Shown here one piece after another: positions 13,601-59,683 of a DNA stretch of 64,000 nucleotides. Positions within the stretch are counted from its first letter, which is position 1. The number at the start of each line of letters is the position of its first letter. The stretch spans positions 1,178,001 to 1,242,000 of the forward strand of contig JAPXFQ010002744.1 of the NCBI GenBank assembly GCA_028564705.1, given 5' to 3'. The translations under genes were made by a program, and so were the position numbers. The notes beneath the pieces are model-generated. The model had not been told where the DNA came from. It saw nothing but the letters and a program-made list of their open reading frames with translations, and made no database searches. Source of the DNA: Apricaphanius iberus (taxonomy: Eukaryota; Chordata; Actinopteri; Cyprinodontiformes; Aphaniidae).

Positions 13601-16600
13601 GACCGATATAATGTATTTTATGTGTGCTATTTGAAGAAAGGAGACTGGCCCATGCACAAGCTGGAGTGTTCAGCTATGAATGCGTTTGGACAGAACTGGT
13701 GCCCATCAGAAACCACCCGCCTCGTGGCTCGAATCCTTGCTAAGAAGGTTGGTCTCTACATGAAAAACTATGTATCTGTGAAACCTTTACAACCACATAC
13801 GTTTTTTAAATGTATATTAATTGTATTGATGCCAAACCAGGCGATGATGAAAGAGCAATGCAATTCAGAGAATATGTTGCTCATTGAAGAGCTACAGTCA
13901 CGTGAGTAAAAACTACTTTATTATTTATTATTATTTATAACCTTTACTTCTATGGTTGAATTTTATAAAAATGTAGTCAAAGAGCATGTTTTTCAGATGT
14001 GTCTACAGTTCTAGGTTGTTTTTATTTCTCTTTTATCTTATTTAAATTTGTTAATTTATTTATTTATTTGAAACATGCTTGTTTAATGTTACTCAAAAAA
14101 CAGTTGCAATACTATACTTAAAATATAATTTTACTCAAGAAAAAGTAAGGTGTAGTAAAATATCCCTAAAAAGAACATATTATCCAAACAGTTCATCGGG
14201 AAAATGTACCTGAATAAATGTAAGCAGTTACCATCCACCTTTGGGCATGTTATCAGCTGAAATCTCTAAACTTTGTGTGCAAAGCAAAGTGTTGATATAA
14301 ATTGAAGGATTAAACTAACAATTTAGTTGCACTCCTTTCCTTTTCTTTTTCCATTTTGTCTCGTTACAAACTTGTGAGTTTCAATGTGTTTTTATAAGAT
14401 AGAAATCAAGTAAAAATTGCAAAGAATTGTGTACTCAAAAGATAACAAATAATGGTTTTCAAAAGTTTCCAAATAAAAAATCTTAAAAGTGTACAGTAGT
14501 TGTACATTTGAATTCAGTCCTCTATTATTATTCCCCTAAGAATCCAGTGTAAGCAATTCCCAACTAATTATTAAATAATCTGAAGAATCTTGAAATATTT
14601 TGCAAAGAACAAAATACAAAAATTACCTGTACAAATATACCAATATGTACTGAAGTCCAAGTGGCATACAAACTTTTACAAGAACACTGTACAAGAACAT
14701 TCATGTGAAAAGCTTCAGCTTTAAGTACCTCAAATGTGAATATTACGTTGTGAAATTACGTTTCACGTGGAATCGTTATAGCTGTGTTGTGACGAAATGA
14801 AAACATTGAAATATGTCTCTAACTGCAACAGACCTTGAGGATGAAGACAATGAAAAGAGAGAGAGAACTGACACTGACATTGCTGCACTCCATCGATTTT
14901 ACCCTAAACATCTGGAGTTGCCTGACCAAAAAGACCTGCTTAAACTCTTTTCCCAGGTACCAAGGCATATTTATTTCTTCTGTTTTTTATTGATATACAC
15001 AAGTAGTGTGCATCATTCTTATTTTATTAATTTTTCATGTGTTCTGATAATCTGTATTTAACAGGTTGCCTGTAATGGTTTTACAATAGAAGATGATGAA
15101 CTGTCCCACATTGGTACTGCAGTCTATCCAGAGTAAGAAAGAAACCTCATATGCATGCTCATTAACAAGAAATTCAGCTATAATATAATAAACATATTGA
15201 AAAAAATCACAAAGGCAAAATTGTAATGATTTATAGCAATTGCCTTTTCTGAATAGGGTAAATTGGCCCATTTTCTTGTTACATGGCTCCCTTTAAACTA
15301 GTCGAAAACCTCCCCATGATCTTGAGAAAAATGTTAACATTAGACAAAAATTTGGAAAAGCTAATTTTAGTATGGAGGAAATCGTGACTGTGCTGTGTTC
15401 TTAGTACTTGGCACATTTGTTTTTTGTTTTTTTTTTTGGTGTCTTGGCCATTCAAAAACTAAATTAAATAATAATACCCCACAAGTTTCAGATGTGTCAC
15501 CACAACTACTGCCAAGTCATTTTCCTAAAACATATGGTCCCATGCTCTCCACTTTTTCCTCCTCATCGCGAAATATATTTAAGAAAAATATAAACACAAC
15601 ACATTTGTTTTTGCTACCAAAAAAAATGTTATTTTTATCAGATGAACTCAAAGATCTGAACCCTTTTCTACATACACACAATAACCATTTTTCTCACATT
15701 TTATTCACAAATCTGTCTAAATCTGTGATAGTGAGCACTTCTCCTTTGCTGAGATAATCCATACCACCTCACAGGTGTGCCATATCAAGATGCTGATTAG
15801 ACAGCCTGATTATTGCGCAGATGTGCCTTAGACTGGCCACAATAAAAGGCCACTCTGAAATGTTCAGTTTAATCACACAACACAATGCCACAGTTTTCTG
15901 AGTCCCCCCATAAAACAAAACTGAACATTTCAGATTGGCCCTTCATTGTGGCCAGTCTAAGGCACACTTGTGCATTAGTCATGCTGTCTAATCAGCATCT
16001 TAATATGGCACACCTGTAAGGTTGGATGGATTATCTCAGCAAAGGAGAAGCGCTCACTGTCAGAGATTTTGACAGATTTGTGAACAATATTTGAGAGAAA
16101 TGGTTATTTTTTATATGTAAAAAATGGTTCAGATCTTTTGAGTTCATCTCATACAAAATGGGAGCAAAAAGTGTGGAATGTATATTTTTGTTCAGTGTAC
16201 AATGTCAGGGCTTATGACATTATGCAGTGGAACAGAAGCTTTTTGAACCCACATCATCATTGTTGTTTATGCACAAGATGGAGGTGTGTTTGTTTCTTTC
16301 CAAAACTCTTTACTGAGTTAAAAAAAATTGGTATTATTCCTTAGCCACGTTATCTCTTAGAACAACGTTGAGTTAAACTATTTCTTTGCTGTCCAATTTA
16401 ATGAAGCAAAGAAGTTTTTCACTATCTGTTTTTTTCCCACAGTGTAGCACTTATAAACCACAGCTGCGTTCCCAGTGTTATTGTCACATATAACGGCACG
16501 TTGGCTGAAGTCAGGGCGGTGCAGGACATGAAGCCTGGAGATGAAGTGAGGAAAAAACAGGATCATCTCCTAGTTTTGCTCTAAGTTTATGGATCACTTA

Positions 16601-19600
16601 GAAGTGATTGCTTTTTTTTTAAAAGAAATACAGTTTTTGAACAGCATTGCAGACTTATGTTGAGTGAAAGTGTTTGAGTGGATCATCTAGAAAGCTGAAA
16701 GAAAACCTGTTGATAAAAATCATTTATGATTTTTACTTTTTGCCCATTTTTGTAAGACCTGTAAAAAAAAATCATTATTATAATTTAATTTATGTCCACA
16801 GACATGTTTCTGTAGAATTTGAATCTTGTCTTTAAAAAAACTCAGTTTCAGAACAATAATAAGTAACAGGTAAATTTAATTACCTTGTGTTTTTCAAAGC
16901 AGCAGTGAAGGTGTTGTATGAAGATCGGTTTCTTTATAATTCTGTATATGTAGGTGACTTTAAAGCAGTGGATGTCTTGTAAAATTTCATGAACAGTGAC
17001 CATGCTTTGTGGTAAAGATGTTGGGTAAATCTTTTCTAGGTTCTCATCAGCTACATAGACCTGCTTTATCCAGCAGATGATCGAAATAACAGCTTGAGGG
17101 AGTGCTATTACTTCACCTGTGACTGCTTGGAATGTAAAACCAAGTCCAAAGTAAGACCGAAAGGAAAGGAATTGCATAATGCGATTCCAGTTCCCTCCAC
17201 TGTCATTAGCACCATGGGTAATGAATTGCGAAAATCCTCAGAATCTGTTTAGCAACTTTCAATGGTGTCATTATCTCACACAAAAAAGTCGCTGTTTAAA
17301 TTAAACCTCCCATTCCGCCTTTCTTTTTGAGCAATGTGATAAAAAACATAGATTTATCACAGTTCCAGATGGCATTCTTCCTCGTCTTAAACATTTTGAA
17401 GAGTGAGTAACAACTCTAAATAATACGTGTACCCTACTGAAAGAGGAAATTATGAATTACTAAGTGAAGAATCGTACTCCAACTTAAAAAATTGAATATT
17501 ACAAGAAACCTTTTTTCATGGGTTTTTTTGTTTTTTTTTAGGGGTGCTAAAAATGTGGAGGGAATTGTAAATGCAAGTATTGCGTCTTGTTAGCTATCTG
17601 AAGATTTTCTGACATGTTTTGTCTTCTTTGTCCCTCTAAAGGATAAGGCAAAGCTGAAAGTTCGTAAGCAGAGAGACCCAGTAGAGCCACATGAGGTCAA
17701 CAACATGATCCGCTACGCCAGGAACACTGCCAGGGAATTCAGGACCCTGAAACATGTCAAAAATATCTTTAGGTGCCAATTAATATTTATATCTGAGTTT
17801 TAAAAAAAAATTTTGCTGAGATACATCTTAAGAATTAGTGCCTGAGTAAATGACTAAACTCCTTGACAATATTTACACATGACCAATGTACATTTTCTTT
17901 TGAAATGGCAAGACTGAAAGAACAAAACAGAAGCTTTCAAAGCGTCACCTCAGATTGCATGACTGCCTCCTTGACTCAGTAGCACCTCCTAGTGAGCTGT
18001 TGGAGATATGTGAGCAGAGCCTAGAGAAAATGGGAGCTGTCTTTGATGACTCCAATGTCTACATGCTCCACATGATGTACCAGGCCATGGGAGTGTGCAT
18101 TTACATGCAGGATGCAGATGGAGCGATCCGATACGGCGAGAAGATCCTCAAGCCTTACAGGTACAAAACCGCACAGGCTGACACTGACAAGATTTTATAG
18201 ATTTGCTAAGTTTTGTTTGAGTTATATTAATGTCTTGTTTAAAAATAATAATAATATTTAATGGATTGTATTATAATTTATTAAAACAGTTTACCTACTG
18301 GGGTCCTTCTTTAGTTTCACTTTTTGCTACTTCCACTGTCTTGCATGTGTATCCATACCTTTTGAGCTTTTTGTATTACAACCACAAACATTTGCGTATC
18401 TTAGTGTGCTTCTTTGTTAAGGATCAACACAAAATAGTATCGTAAATGTGACGTGGACGATAAATGATGCATAGTTTTTGAAAATGTTTTTATATAAAAA
18501 GGGTTGAGTAGATTTATGTTTAACCCCCTTGATTCAATTTCTTTGTTGAATTAAATTTAGTTTCTACCATGTTTGCACATTTATAGGCTGAAATGGCTGA
18601 AAAACCTATTTCCTTTACTATTAAACTCACCCTTACAAGCTACTTTGTGTTGCTCCACTAAATAAAATCCAAATAAAATATATTGAACTGTTATTAAAAT
18701 CAGACAATATGTAAAAAATATACATACTTATGTGAATACTTTTGAAGAGCACAGTAAAGAATCAAGTCCTACTTTTTACTTTTTACTTTACACTTTTTTC
18801 TGGCTATAAGAAGGCTTTTAATGTGGGTTAAGATAACCTTTTTGTGATTTTATTTACTTTTATAAAAACGGTGTCAAAAAGATTGTGCATCTTTTTTGTA
18901 AACCCAATATTTTTCTGCTTAATTTAAGGTCCTTCACAAACTTGTTAATAGTCACTCTTAAAGGAAATCAGTGATTCAAAAACAATAAAACTGTTATTAC
19001 TTTGAACAACTGTTTTGAACCAGGTTTGTGTATATGAAAAAAATGTGAATAAAATGTACTGTACTTCTCTTGATGTTTAATCAAAACTGAAAAAAATTGT
19101 ATCAGTTCATAACACAAGTTTAAGGGATTGTGGACTTTTGCTTTATTTCTCTGTAAAATAGTTTTCAGTTGTTTTAGACCTGGCCACCGATGTTGAATAA
19201 CTATTTTTGCATTATATCAATAAAAATGTTTAAAGATCACTCAATTGAGCTTATTTAAACATTTCTCTAAATCTGGTATACATTGTCTCTCCAATACAGC
19301 AAGCTTTATCCCCCATACTCGTTGAATGTGTCTGCTATGTACCTGAAGATGGGGAGAATCTACATGAACGTGGACAGGCGCCCTGAAGGCATCAGTGCCC
19401 TCAAGAAGGTAAGGTTGGCTTGCTATAAGTTTTGATATAAACTTAGCGGTTTTGGTGGAGGTTTGCGCTCTCTGAGTGCTTTTCTAGTTTACCTTGGTCT
19501 TTATGTAGCTTCAGATCACAGGGGGAATCTCTGGCAGTAAGACCAATTCTTCTTGACCAGGTTTCTTGCCCCATCTTCTCATGTGACAAGAAATACATTT

Positions 19601-19980
19601 AGTTGAAATTTTTCTGTCTTCAGTATTTTTTGTCTAATTTTTATTTGTTACAATCAGTCTATGTGAGTGTTTGTGTTGTATTTGCCTATTTATTTTACAT
19701 TTTTCATCACCTGAAAGAAGGTGAATGTGTTGTCGACCAAATTAGCACGAGCACAAAGAAAATACAGCTGCAAATTTATACTTGGATACTCACCAACCTA
19801 TGAGTGGGTGACCATGCATACCTTAGCTGTCACAAGTTTAATATACATCTATAGGGAAATAATGCGATTGACTTTGAATATTTTTTTTTTATTGAACAGG
19901 CAATGACTGTAATGGAAGTGGCTCATGGAAAGAATCACCCTTACCTCCGAGACTTGCGTAAAGAGATTGGACAAAAATGA
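7448..19980 (+). CDS. smyd2: smyd2: SET and MYND domain lysine methyltransferase, 12 coding exons
   Basis: SMYD2-family enzymes transfer methyl groups from S-adenosylmethionine to lysines of histones and non-histone proteins in cytosol and nucleus. Joining the 12 exons listed separately gives 433 residues, the length of human SMYD2, with every junction in phase. In order: the SAM-binding GKGRGL near residue 16; a complete MYND zinc finger at about 51-90 (paired CxxC, CxxxC, HxxxC); the SET motif NHSC at about 205-208; the catalytic-region SYIDLLYP with its tyrosine at about 239; a post-SET CxCxxC at about 262-267; then a helical C-terminal repeat domain ending in EIGQK. The Asn of the usual NHSCxPN motif is Ser here. 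The gene lies tail to tail with ptpn14, as in human. Whether this is the teleost a or b paralogue cannot be told. Exon 10 has two in-phase acceptors; the one chosen restores family length. Confidence 0.95.
8715..8935 (-). mobile_element. 3' end of a Rex1/L2-like LINE, separated part
   Basis: On the minus strand this reads like the 3' UTR of a common fish LINE (AAGGGACTGTAAATGCCAG; CATGGTCCCTGCTCAAATAA). It continues the coding tail at 12291-12480, the Gypsy element having inserted between them. Confidence 0.6.
8941..12285 (+). mobile_element. Ty3/Gypsy retrotransposon, internally deleted and broken
   Basis: The 5-bp direct repeat CCTCA flanks it at 8936-8940 and 12286-12290, and the element starts TG and ends CA. 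It holds a pol remnant on the plus strand: reverse transcriptase (9240-9791, with [11 protein letters not shown]), RNase H (near 10270-10360, [16 protein letters not shown]), an integrase zinc region (CHICKQNK near 10820) and a broken integrase core to about 11340, ending at a KVWL motif near 11540. In-frame stops and frameshifts interrupt it throughout. gag and protease are missing. No env-like gene is present. It lies in smyd2 intron 1, in the sense direction. Confidence 0.88.
11550..12285 (+). repeat. 3' LTR of the Gypsy element
   Basis: Begins TGTTGGGATTC, identical over 11 nt to the element's first bases at 8941-8951, and ends ATGACA just before the target duplication. An AATAAA at about 12199-12204 could be its polyadenylation signal. 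The 5' LTR is reduced to little more than these 11 bases. Confidence 0.7.
12291..12480 (-). mobile_element. LINE (Rex1/L2/CR1-like) ORF2 C-terminal remnant
   Basis: The minus-strand frame reads [26 protein letters not shown] and [10 protein letters not shown] before a stop at 12295-12297. This is the typical tail of CR1/L2/Rex1-type LINE reverse-transcriptase proteins. It is cut by the Gypsy insertion and ends about 50 bp before smyd2 exon 2. Confidence 0.7.
12528..12591 (+). CDS. smyd2: smyd2 coding exon 2 (MYND finger)
   Basis: Encodes about residues 57-78, including the zinc ligands CGKC and CNAKC of the MYND finger. Acceptor TTACAG|G and donor CAG|GTAGG. It ends in phase 0. Remains of a LINE coding region end only a few tens of bases upstream of the acceptor. 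Confidence 0.93.
12711..13035. repeat. dispersed fish repeat, LINE-tail or SINE type
   Basis: Contains the well-known run CTGCCAGTCCATTGCAGGGC, ACACAGAGACACACAGGACA, AATTAACCTAACAGTCAT, ATGCAGAAAGACCCC and GCTGCAAAGCAACGTTGCTA. It lies in the smyd2 intron between exons 2 and 3. The exact family is not assigned. Confidence 0.7.
13637..13747 (+). CDS. smyd2: smyd2 coding exon 3
   Basis: Encodes residues 79-115, beginning [11 protein letters not shown] (last MYND ligands, HxxxC) and continuing through [18 protein letters not shown]. Acceptor TTGAAG and donor AAG|GTTGG are both weaker than consensus, but the frame and length (37 codons) match the family exactly. Confidence 0.92.
13841..13901 (+). 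CDS. smyd2: smyd2 coding exon 4
   Basis: Encodes residues 116-135 plus one base ([19 protein letters not shown]). The 61-nt length and the His codon split C|AC with the next exon match the family spacing exactly. Residues are poorly conserved, as expected for this SET-insertion loop. Donor C|GTGAGT is strong. Confidence 0.88.
14355..14545. repeat. old dispersed repeat copy A
   Basis: Shares phrases (GTTACAA, ATGGTTTTCAAAA, AAATAAAAAATCT, GAATTCAGTCC) with a common fish repeat and, more loosely, with 18370-18560. Decayed; no termini visible. Confidence 0.35.
14832..14956 (+). CDS. smyd2: smyd2 coding exon 5
   Basis: Encodes about residues 136-177, with [18 protein letters not shown], typical of the SMYD2 insertion region. 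Acceptor GCAACAG and donor CAG|GTACC. Ends in phase 0. Confidence 0.93.
15065..15132 (+). CDS. smyd2: smyd2 coding exon 6
   Basis: Encodes residues 178-199 plus two bases ([17 protein letters not shown]...), a SET-core strand region almost identical to other SMYD2 proteins. Donor GA|GTAAGA splits an Asp codon completed by the next exon. Confidence 0.95.
15578..16199. mobile_element. internally deleted Tc1-like element with inverted termini of about 200-300 bp
   Basis: The left half (15578-15895: TGTGATAGTGAGCACTTCTC, GATGCTGATTAGACAGC, TGTGCCTTAGACTGGCCACA) returns inverted on the right (TGTGGCCAGTCTAAGGCACA, GCTGTCTAATCAGCATC, GAGAAGCGCTCACTGTCAGA). The right end is TTTTTGTTCAGTGTA. Only about 20-30 bp of unpaired sequence remains between the arms, so the transposase is gone. 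It sits in the smyd2 intron between exons 6 and 7. Confidence 0.85.
16443..16545 (+). CDS. smyd2: smyd2 coding exon 7 (SET NHSC motif)
   Basis: Encodes about residues 200-234: the SET signature NHSC followed by [18 protein letters not shown] and ending MKPGDE. The residue after the Pro of NHSCxPN is Ser rather than the usual Asn. Acceptor TTTTCCCACAG and donor GAA|GTGAGG. Confidence 0.95.
17040..17150 (+). CDS. smyd2: smyd2 coding exon 8 (catalytic Tyr, post-SET)
   Basis: Encodes residues 235-271: [14 protein letters not shown] with the conserved SET tyrosine, then [15 protein letters not shown] carrying the post-SET zinc cysteines. Acceptor TTTTCTAG and donor AAA|GTAAGA. Exactly 37 codons, phase 0 to phase 0. 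Confidence 0.95.
17642..17772 (+). CDS. smyd2: smyd2 coding exon 9
   Basis: Encodes about residues 272-315 ([19 protein letters not shown] and flanks), the start of the C-terminal helical domain. The 3' end is set at AG|GTGCCA, a mediocre donor. The only other in-frame GT, within the codons for His-Val 17 nt upstream, would give a phase with no matching acceptor downstream. Confidence 0.82.
17993..18160 (+). CDS. smyd2: smyd2 coding exon 10
   Basis: Encodes about residues 315-371 ([17 protein letters not shown]..., [15 protein letters not shown]), the most conserved stretch of the C-terminal domain. I chose the acceptor CCTCCTAG at 17992. A second in-phase acceptor, CACCTCAG ending at 17953, would add 13 residues including a conserved-looking PPSELLE context. 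The shorter form gives the standard 433 aa. Confidence 0.85.
18230..18780. repeat. old dispersed repeat copy B in a smyd2 intron
   Basis: ATTACAACCACAAACATTTG and GATCAACACAAAATAGTA with AAATGATGCATAGTTTTTGA resemble the family seen at 14355-14545. Strongly diverged. Confidence 0.3.
19300..19408 (+). CDS. smyd2: smyd2 coding exon 11
   Basis: Encodes about residues 371-407 ([22 protein letters not shown]...), a TPR-like helix pair in the SMYD C-terminal domain. Acceptor CAATACAG|C completes a Ser codon from exon 10. Donor AAG|GTAAGG. Confidence 0.94.
19900..19980 (+). CDS. smyd2: smyd2 last coding exon with stop
   Basis: Encodes residues 408-433 ([18 protein letters not shown]...) and the TGA stop at 19978-19980. 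The acceptor has a long T-run followed by GAACAG. The 3' UTR follows. Confidence 0.95.
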   Translation, partial: AMTVMEVAHGKNHPYLRDLRKEIGQK

Positions 19981-20791
19981 ACAAATCTTTGGGACTGGTT
20001 TCATCTGAGCTTCGCAGAACTGTGAGGAAGAAGTTTTTTGTTGTTTTTTAAACTACGGATGGAAATTTTGTTTCATGCAGTTATTTAAAGTGCAAGTTGT
20101 ACGTCACTGTCAGGATCGTGAGGAGTGAAAGTGTCTTCTAACTCATTTATTTCTCTAGAGTAAAATTGTTTACAAATGCGATTAATGTTGAAGTGCTTCC
20201 AACAGTGAGTGGGCTTTTCTAGTTATACAGTCGGTGGAGACTTTTCACCAGCAAAAGTTTCTGATATAGAGTAGGCTATAATTTCTCTGGGCCTCATTGC
20301 AAGGGGCATAAAACAATAGACATGTTTAAAAAAAGGCACATTGTTTCTCTTGCCAATATGCTGAGGGAATTGCTCTGCTGATGTAAAGCGTCAGAGAAGA
20401 TGTCCGTAGCACACGGCGAGTCATGCTTCTTTTACTGCCAAATCCTTTATTTTACCCTTCTAATACACATTTGTCTCAATTTCCAATGTAAAATATAGTT
20501 TTGACTAATCAGCCTTTTGCTTTTAAGAAAACAAAGTAGTACAGCACAACAAAAATAGTTGATTTACGTTAACAGTTGCAGACATTTAGACCAAAATGGG
20601 GTTATGTAGATTTCAATGCTCTCAAAACAGGACCGGGGCAGCCATTACGGACAGGGCAAGGTTTTGGATCATTGAGTGCTGCTTCACACATTCCACAAAA
20701 ATGGCATGGAAGTTTTCCAGATTAAACTTTTATTTATGTCTTTACTTTATAACAGAATCATCTTTTGTGGTGAAACAAAAATTTATTTCAT

Positions 20792-21121
20792 TAAGGATGG
20801 AACGATATCACTTTTTTATGATACCGATACTTCGATCTGAGTATTTGCCGATACCAAGTACCAATGCCGTTACTTTTACCACTTAAAAAATAAAATGAAT
20901 TGGAAGATAGGTTTTATTTTCTTCTCTGCTTGTTACAACGAAAGATGGTGAATTAGATTTAAAAAAAAACATTCAGATGAAAAATAAAAAATTTCTGTGA
21001 AATGATTGCAGAGTTTCCACATTTTAAGTACAGGTTCACGATATTGGTTAACTTTAACTAATACAAGTACATTAGAATGACATCTGCCCTGATACCAGTA
21101 TCGGTATCTGTGCATCCCTGG
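20792..21121. mobile_element. MITE with GGTATCG-type termini, copy 1
   Basis: Left end AAGGATGGAACGATATCAC and right end GTATCGGTATCTGTGCATCCCTG. The interior matches, in reverse complement, the copy at 60444-60781 (for example GCAGAGTTTCCACATTTTAAGT). It lies in the smyd2-ptpn14 intergenic region or smyd2 3' UTR. Confidence 0.75.
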
Positions 21122-22157
21122 ATTTAACATCAATATCAGTAAGTTACAGTACTAAATAATATAACACTCTATTACCAGAAGAATTCAATTACCTTTTAAA
21201 GTGCAGGTTGCAGGTTAGAGCCCCCCTAAAACAATAATTAAGAGAAATATATTACAAACCGTCTAAATAAATATGTACTAATATGTACATTATTTTCGTT
21301 TTTAGGGTCGTTTTTGTGAGAATGCCAGACTGTAAGTGAAGTGGGAGAGGGGAGTCCTGTCAGCTCGATCAATAGAAAACTATGGTTTATAATGCAGATA
21401 TTGACAGATAAAATTTTAAACATTTACAACTACTACATCTGATGGACCTCAGCCTTACAGCTATGAGCATACTGCATGCCCAAGATAACGGAGAGAGATG
21501 GAGAGACATGGAAGATGCTGCCTGTAATTTGTTTTGGTTTGTCTTTGGAAACCTGCGGGCTCGATGTCCTGACAGGCTGGTGTTTGTACATTTAAATGAT
21601 CACAATCCAAAGCTAATAACACACTGACTGCTGGTAACACAATATCACTCAACATATGTAACCTTACCAGATGACCTGAAGCTGTTATATGTGCAAAGAT
21701 TAGGATAATTTCATACTAAAGTTTATCTAATAAGTAACAGTTTATGAATTTCTGTATGAAAGGAAGCATCTCAACACTTAATGGCAACATATTCATTATT
21801 TAAATGTCACCTTCTCTTTGTTTATTCAGGAGTTTTATTCATGGCCCACAACACACAGCACAACTGTACTAACATTAAAATACAAGTGCCAAACGTTAAC
21901 ATATTCACTAAACCTGATCTAGAAGTAATGTGCAATCACAGTCTTTAGACTTCATTTTAGCTTCTTGAAATTTTGGGATGTTTTATTTACTTTACATCTG
22001 TTATAGTGAAACTAAAGACATTTTACCTTACATTTATGTAGTTTTTAGATGTTGGGATATAATAACAAAAGCAATTCCATGCTCAATCACATAATGGACC
22101 GGTAGTTGTTCTGTATCAAAACAAGGCTTCACAGATCATCAATCTGTTTCATCTGAT

Positions 22158-22163
22158 AATAAA
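22158..22163 (+). promoter_or_regulatory. smyd2: candidate polyadenylation signal for smyd2
   Basis: AATAAA on the plus strand about 2.2 kb after the smyd2 stop, followed by a GT-rich stretch. The only earlier AATAAA I noticed (20889) lies inside a MITE. A shorter 3' UTR using a variant signal is possible. Confidence 0.35.
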
Positions 22164-22314
22164 AATTCATGCTCTGAAACCTGATTGTGCGAGTCTCGCT
22201 ATTTCTTTCTGCTTAGCATGAATTAGGCTGTTAATTAATCAGAATAAAAAAATGTCACGTAATCTCAAAAGAAACAATACAATTCAAGGCCTCATTCTTA
22301 AAGAAAATAAGGCT

Positions 22315-22320
22315 TTTATT
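22315..22320 (-). promoter_or_regulatory. ptpn14: candidate polyadenylation signal for ptpn14
   Basis: TTTATT on the plus strand reads AATAAA on the minus strand, in a GCAATAAAAGCC context, 1.43 kb beyond the ptpn14 stop. Other minus-strand AATAAA motifs lie closer to the stop, near 22805 and 23588, so shorter 3' UTRs are also possible. Confidence 0.4.
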
Positions 22321-23748
22321 GCATAATAAGCAAGTACAGTTTCATACATGTCTTGGGTGAGAAAAAACTTAATGCACTCAAAATGCTGATATATAAAAAC
22401 ATATGTACATTAAATTTGAGTCATATCTTAAACGTTTTGTTTTTTTATCAAAACAAAAGCGAATGGAACAAGGGATAAAACTTAAATATAAAACAAACTG
22501 TGGAATGCAGTGTGGAAAAATACTGTTGGATAGAGAAGAAGTGCAAAAAAAAAAAATTGAATGTCAAAATGTTATAAAGCTTATACATATCGCAGAGTAT
22601 ATACCAAAATATACACACTGAAATGTAAAAATGCATGCACAGTTTATGTTTCGGTATTTTAAGGTTACCAAGTCGATAAAAGGAAACTATATAAAACATT
22701 TTGACATGAGCGTTACAGAGTAATGACTGACATTGTTGGAAGTTACAATATGGAAAAGCAGAAACAGATGGATTAAAGGTACATTTTAGGTTTTTATGAG
22801 TAGGATTTATTTTTCCTCTCTTGACCGGATGTGCTGTGCCTATTGCGCTTTTCAGAGTAATCCAGAAGATCAAGCTACCAATTAAATATCAATTTGCAAA
22901 TTTGTTTTTTTTTAATAACAAATGAAAAAAATTCTATTTCAGTAAGGCACAGCTGTAAAATATTTAATTATCTTGTGTTTAAGCACTATAAAGTTGTGAA
23001 ATGCAATTTAAAACAAATATATTATTTCTGAAATGTACTTGGGTTTGTATAAGCTTAGCACAAAATGTCCTAACTGGCAAGACTTCACATAAAAGTTCAA
23101 ACATGTCTTAAGAAAATGTAATAAAAAGCAGAATAAAAAAATATTAAGACAAGTTCAGAGGAACAGCGTGTCGGCCTATGAAGAAAAGGTGACCACAGTC
23201 TTCAGAGAAATAAATAAAACATTTCTTACAATGTAAAATTTGCTGCATTATTCAATATTATGCTGATAACAAATGAACATTTGTACTCAATTTGGCAAAA
23301 AGGAGTAAAAATGTAGTTTAAAGTAGTAATACTGCTGCTGCCAACTGTTCATGCAGCATATTGCAGGTTCTAAGACTGGCTTTTATGATTTTTTCAAAAA
23401 CATGTAACAGGTAGGTTATCTCCCATTATTCACACTTACAGCAACAAGCTGCCTGTTCAATTGACCTGCATGGAGACTATGTGCAGTCAATAGAAAAACA
23501 ACAGACTCAAGATGCAATGGAAAGTTAAGTCTGAATATTATTTAAAGAAGTGGTTAATTATTTTACACTTTTTTGAGGGGAGTTTGCTTTATTTTCCACT
23601 AAAATGTACACAAACTGCTTTGTAGAAAGCTTTGTGAGTCTCTGTAGCTTCTACTCATCAACTTTCTAGAACCACCCTTGGAATACCGTTCTGGTCGTCT
23701 AGTGGCATCATACCGCTTCTCATAAGGCTGAATATTCTTGAGTCCAGC

Positions 23749-59683
<35,935 letters not shown>

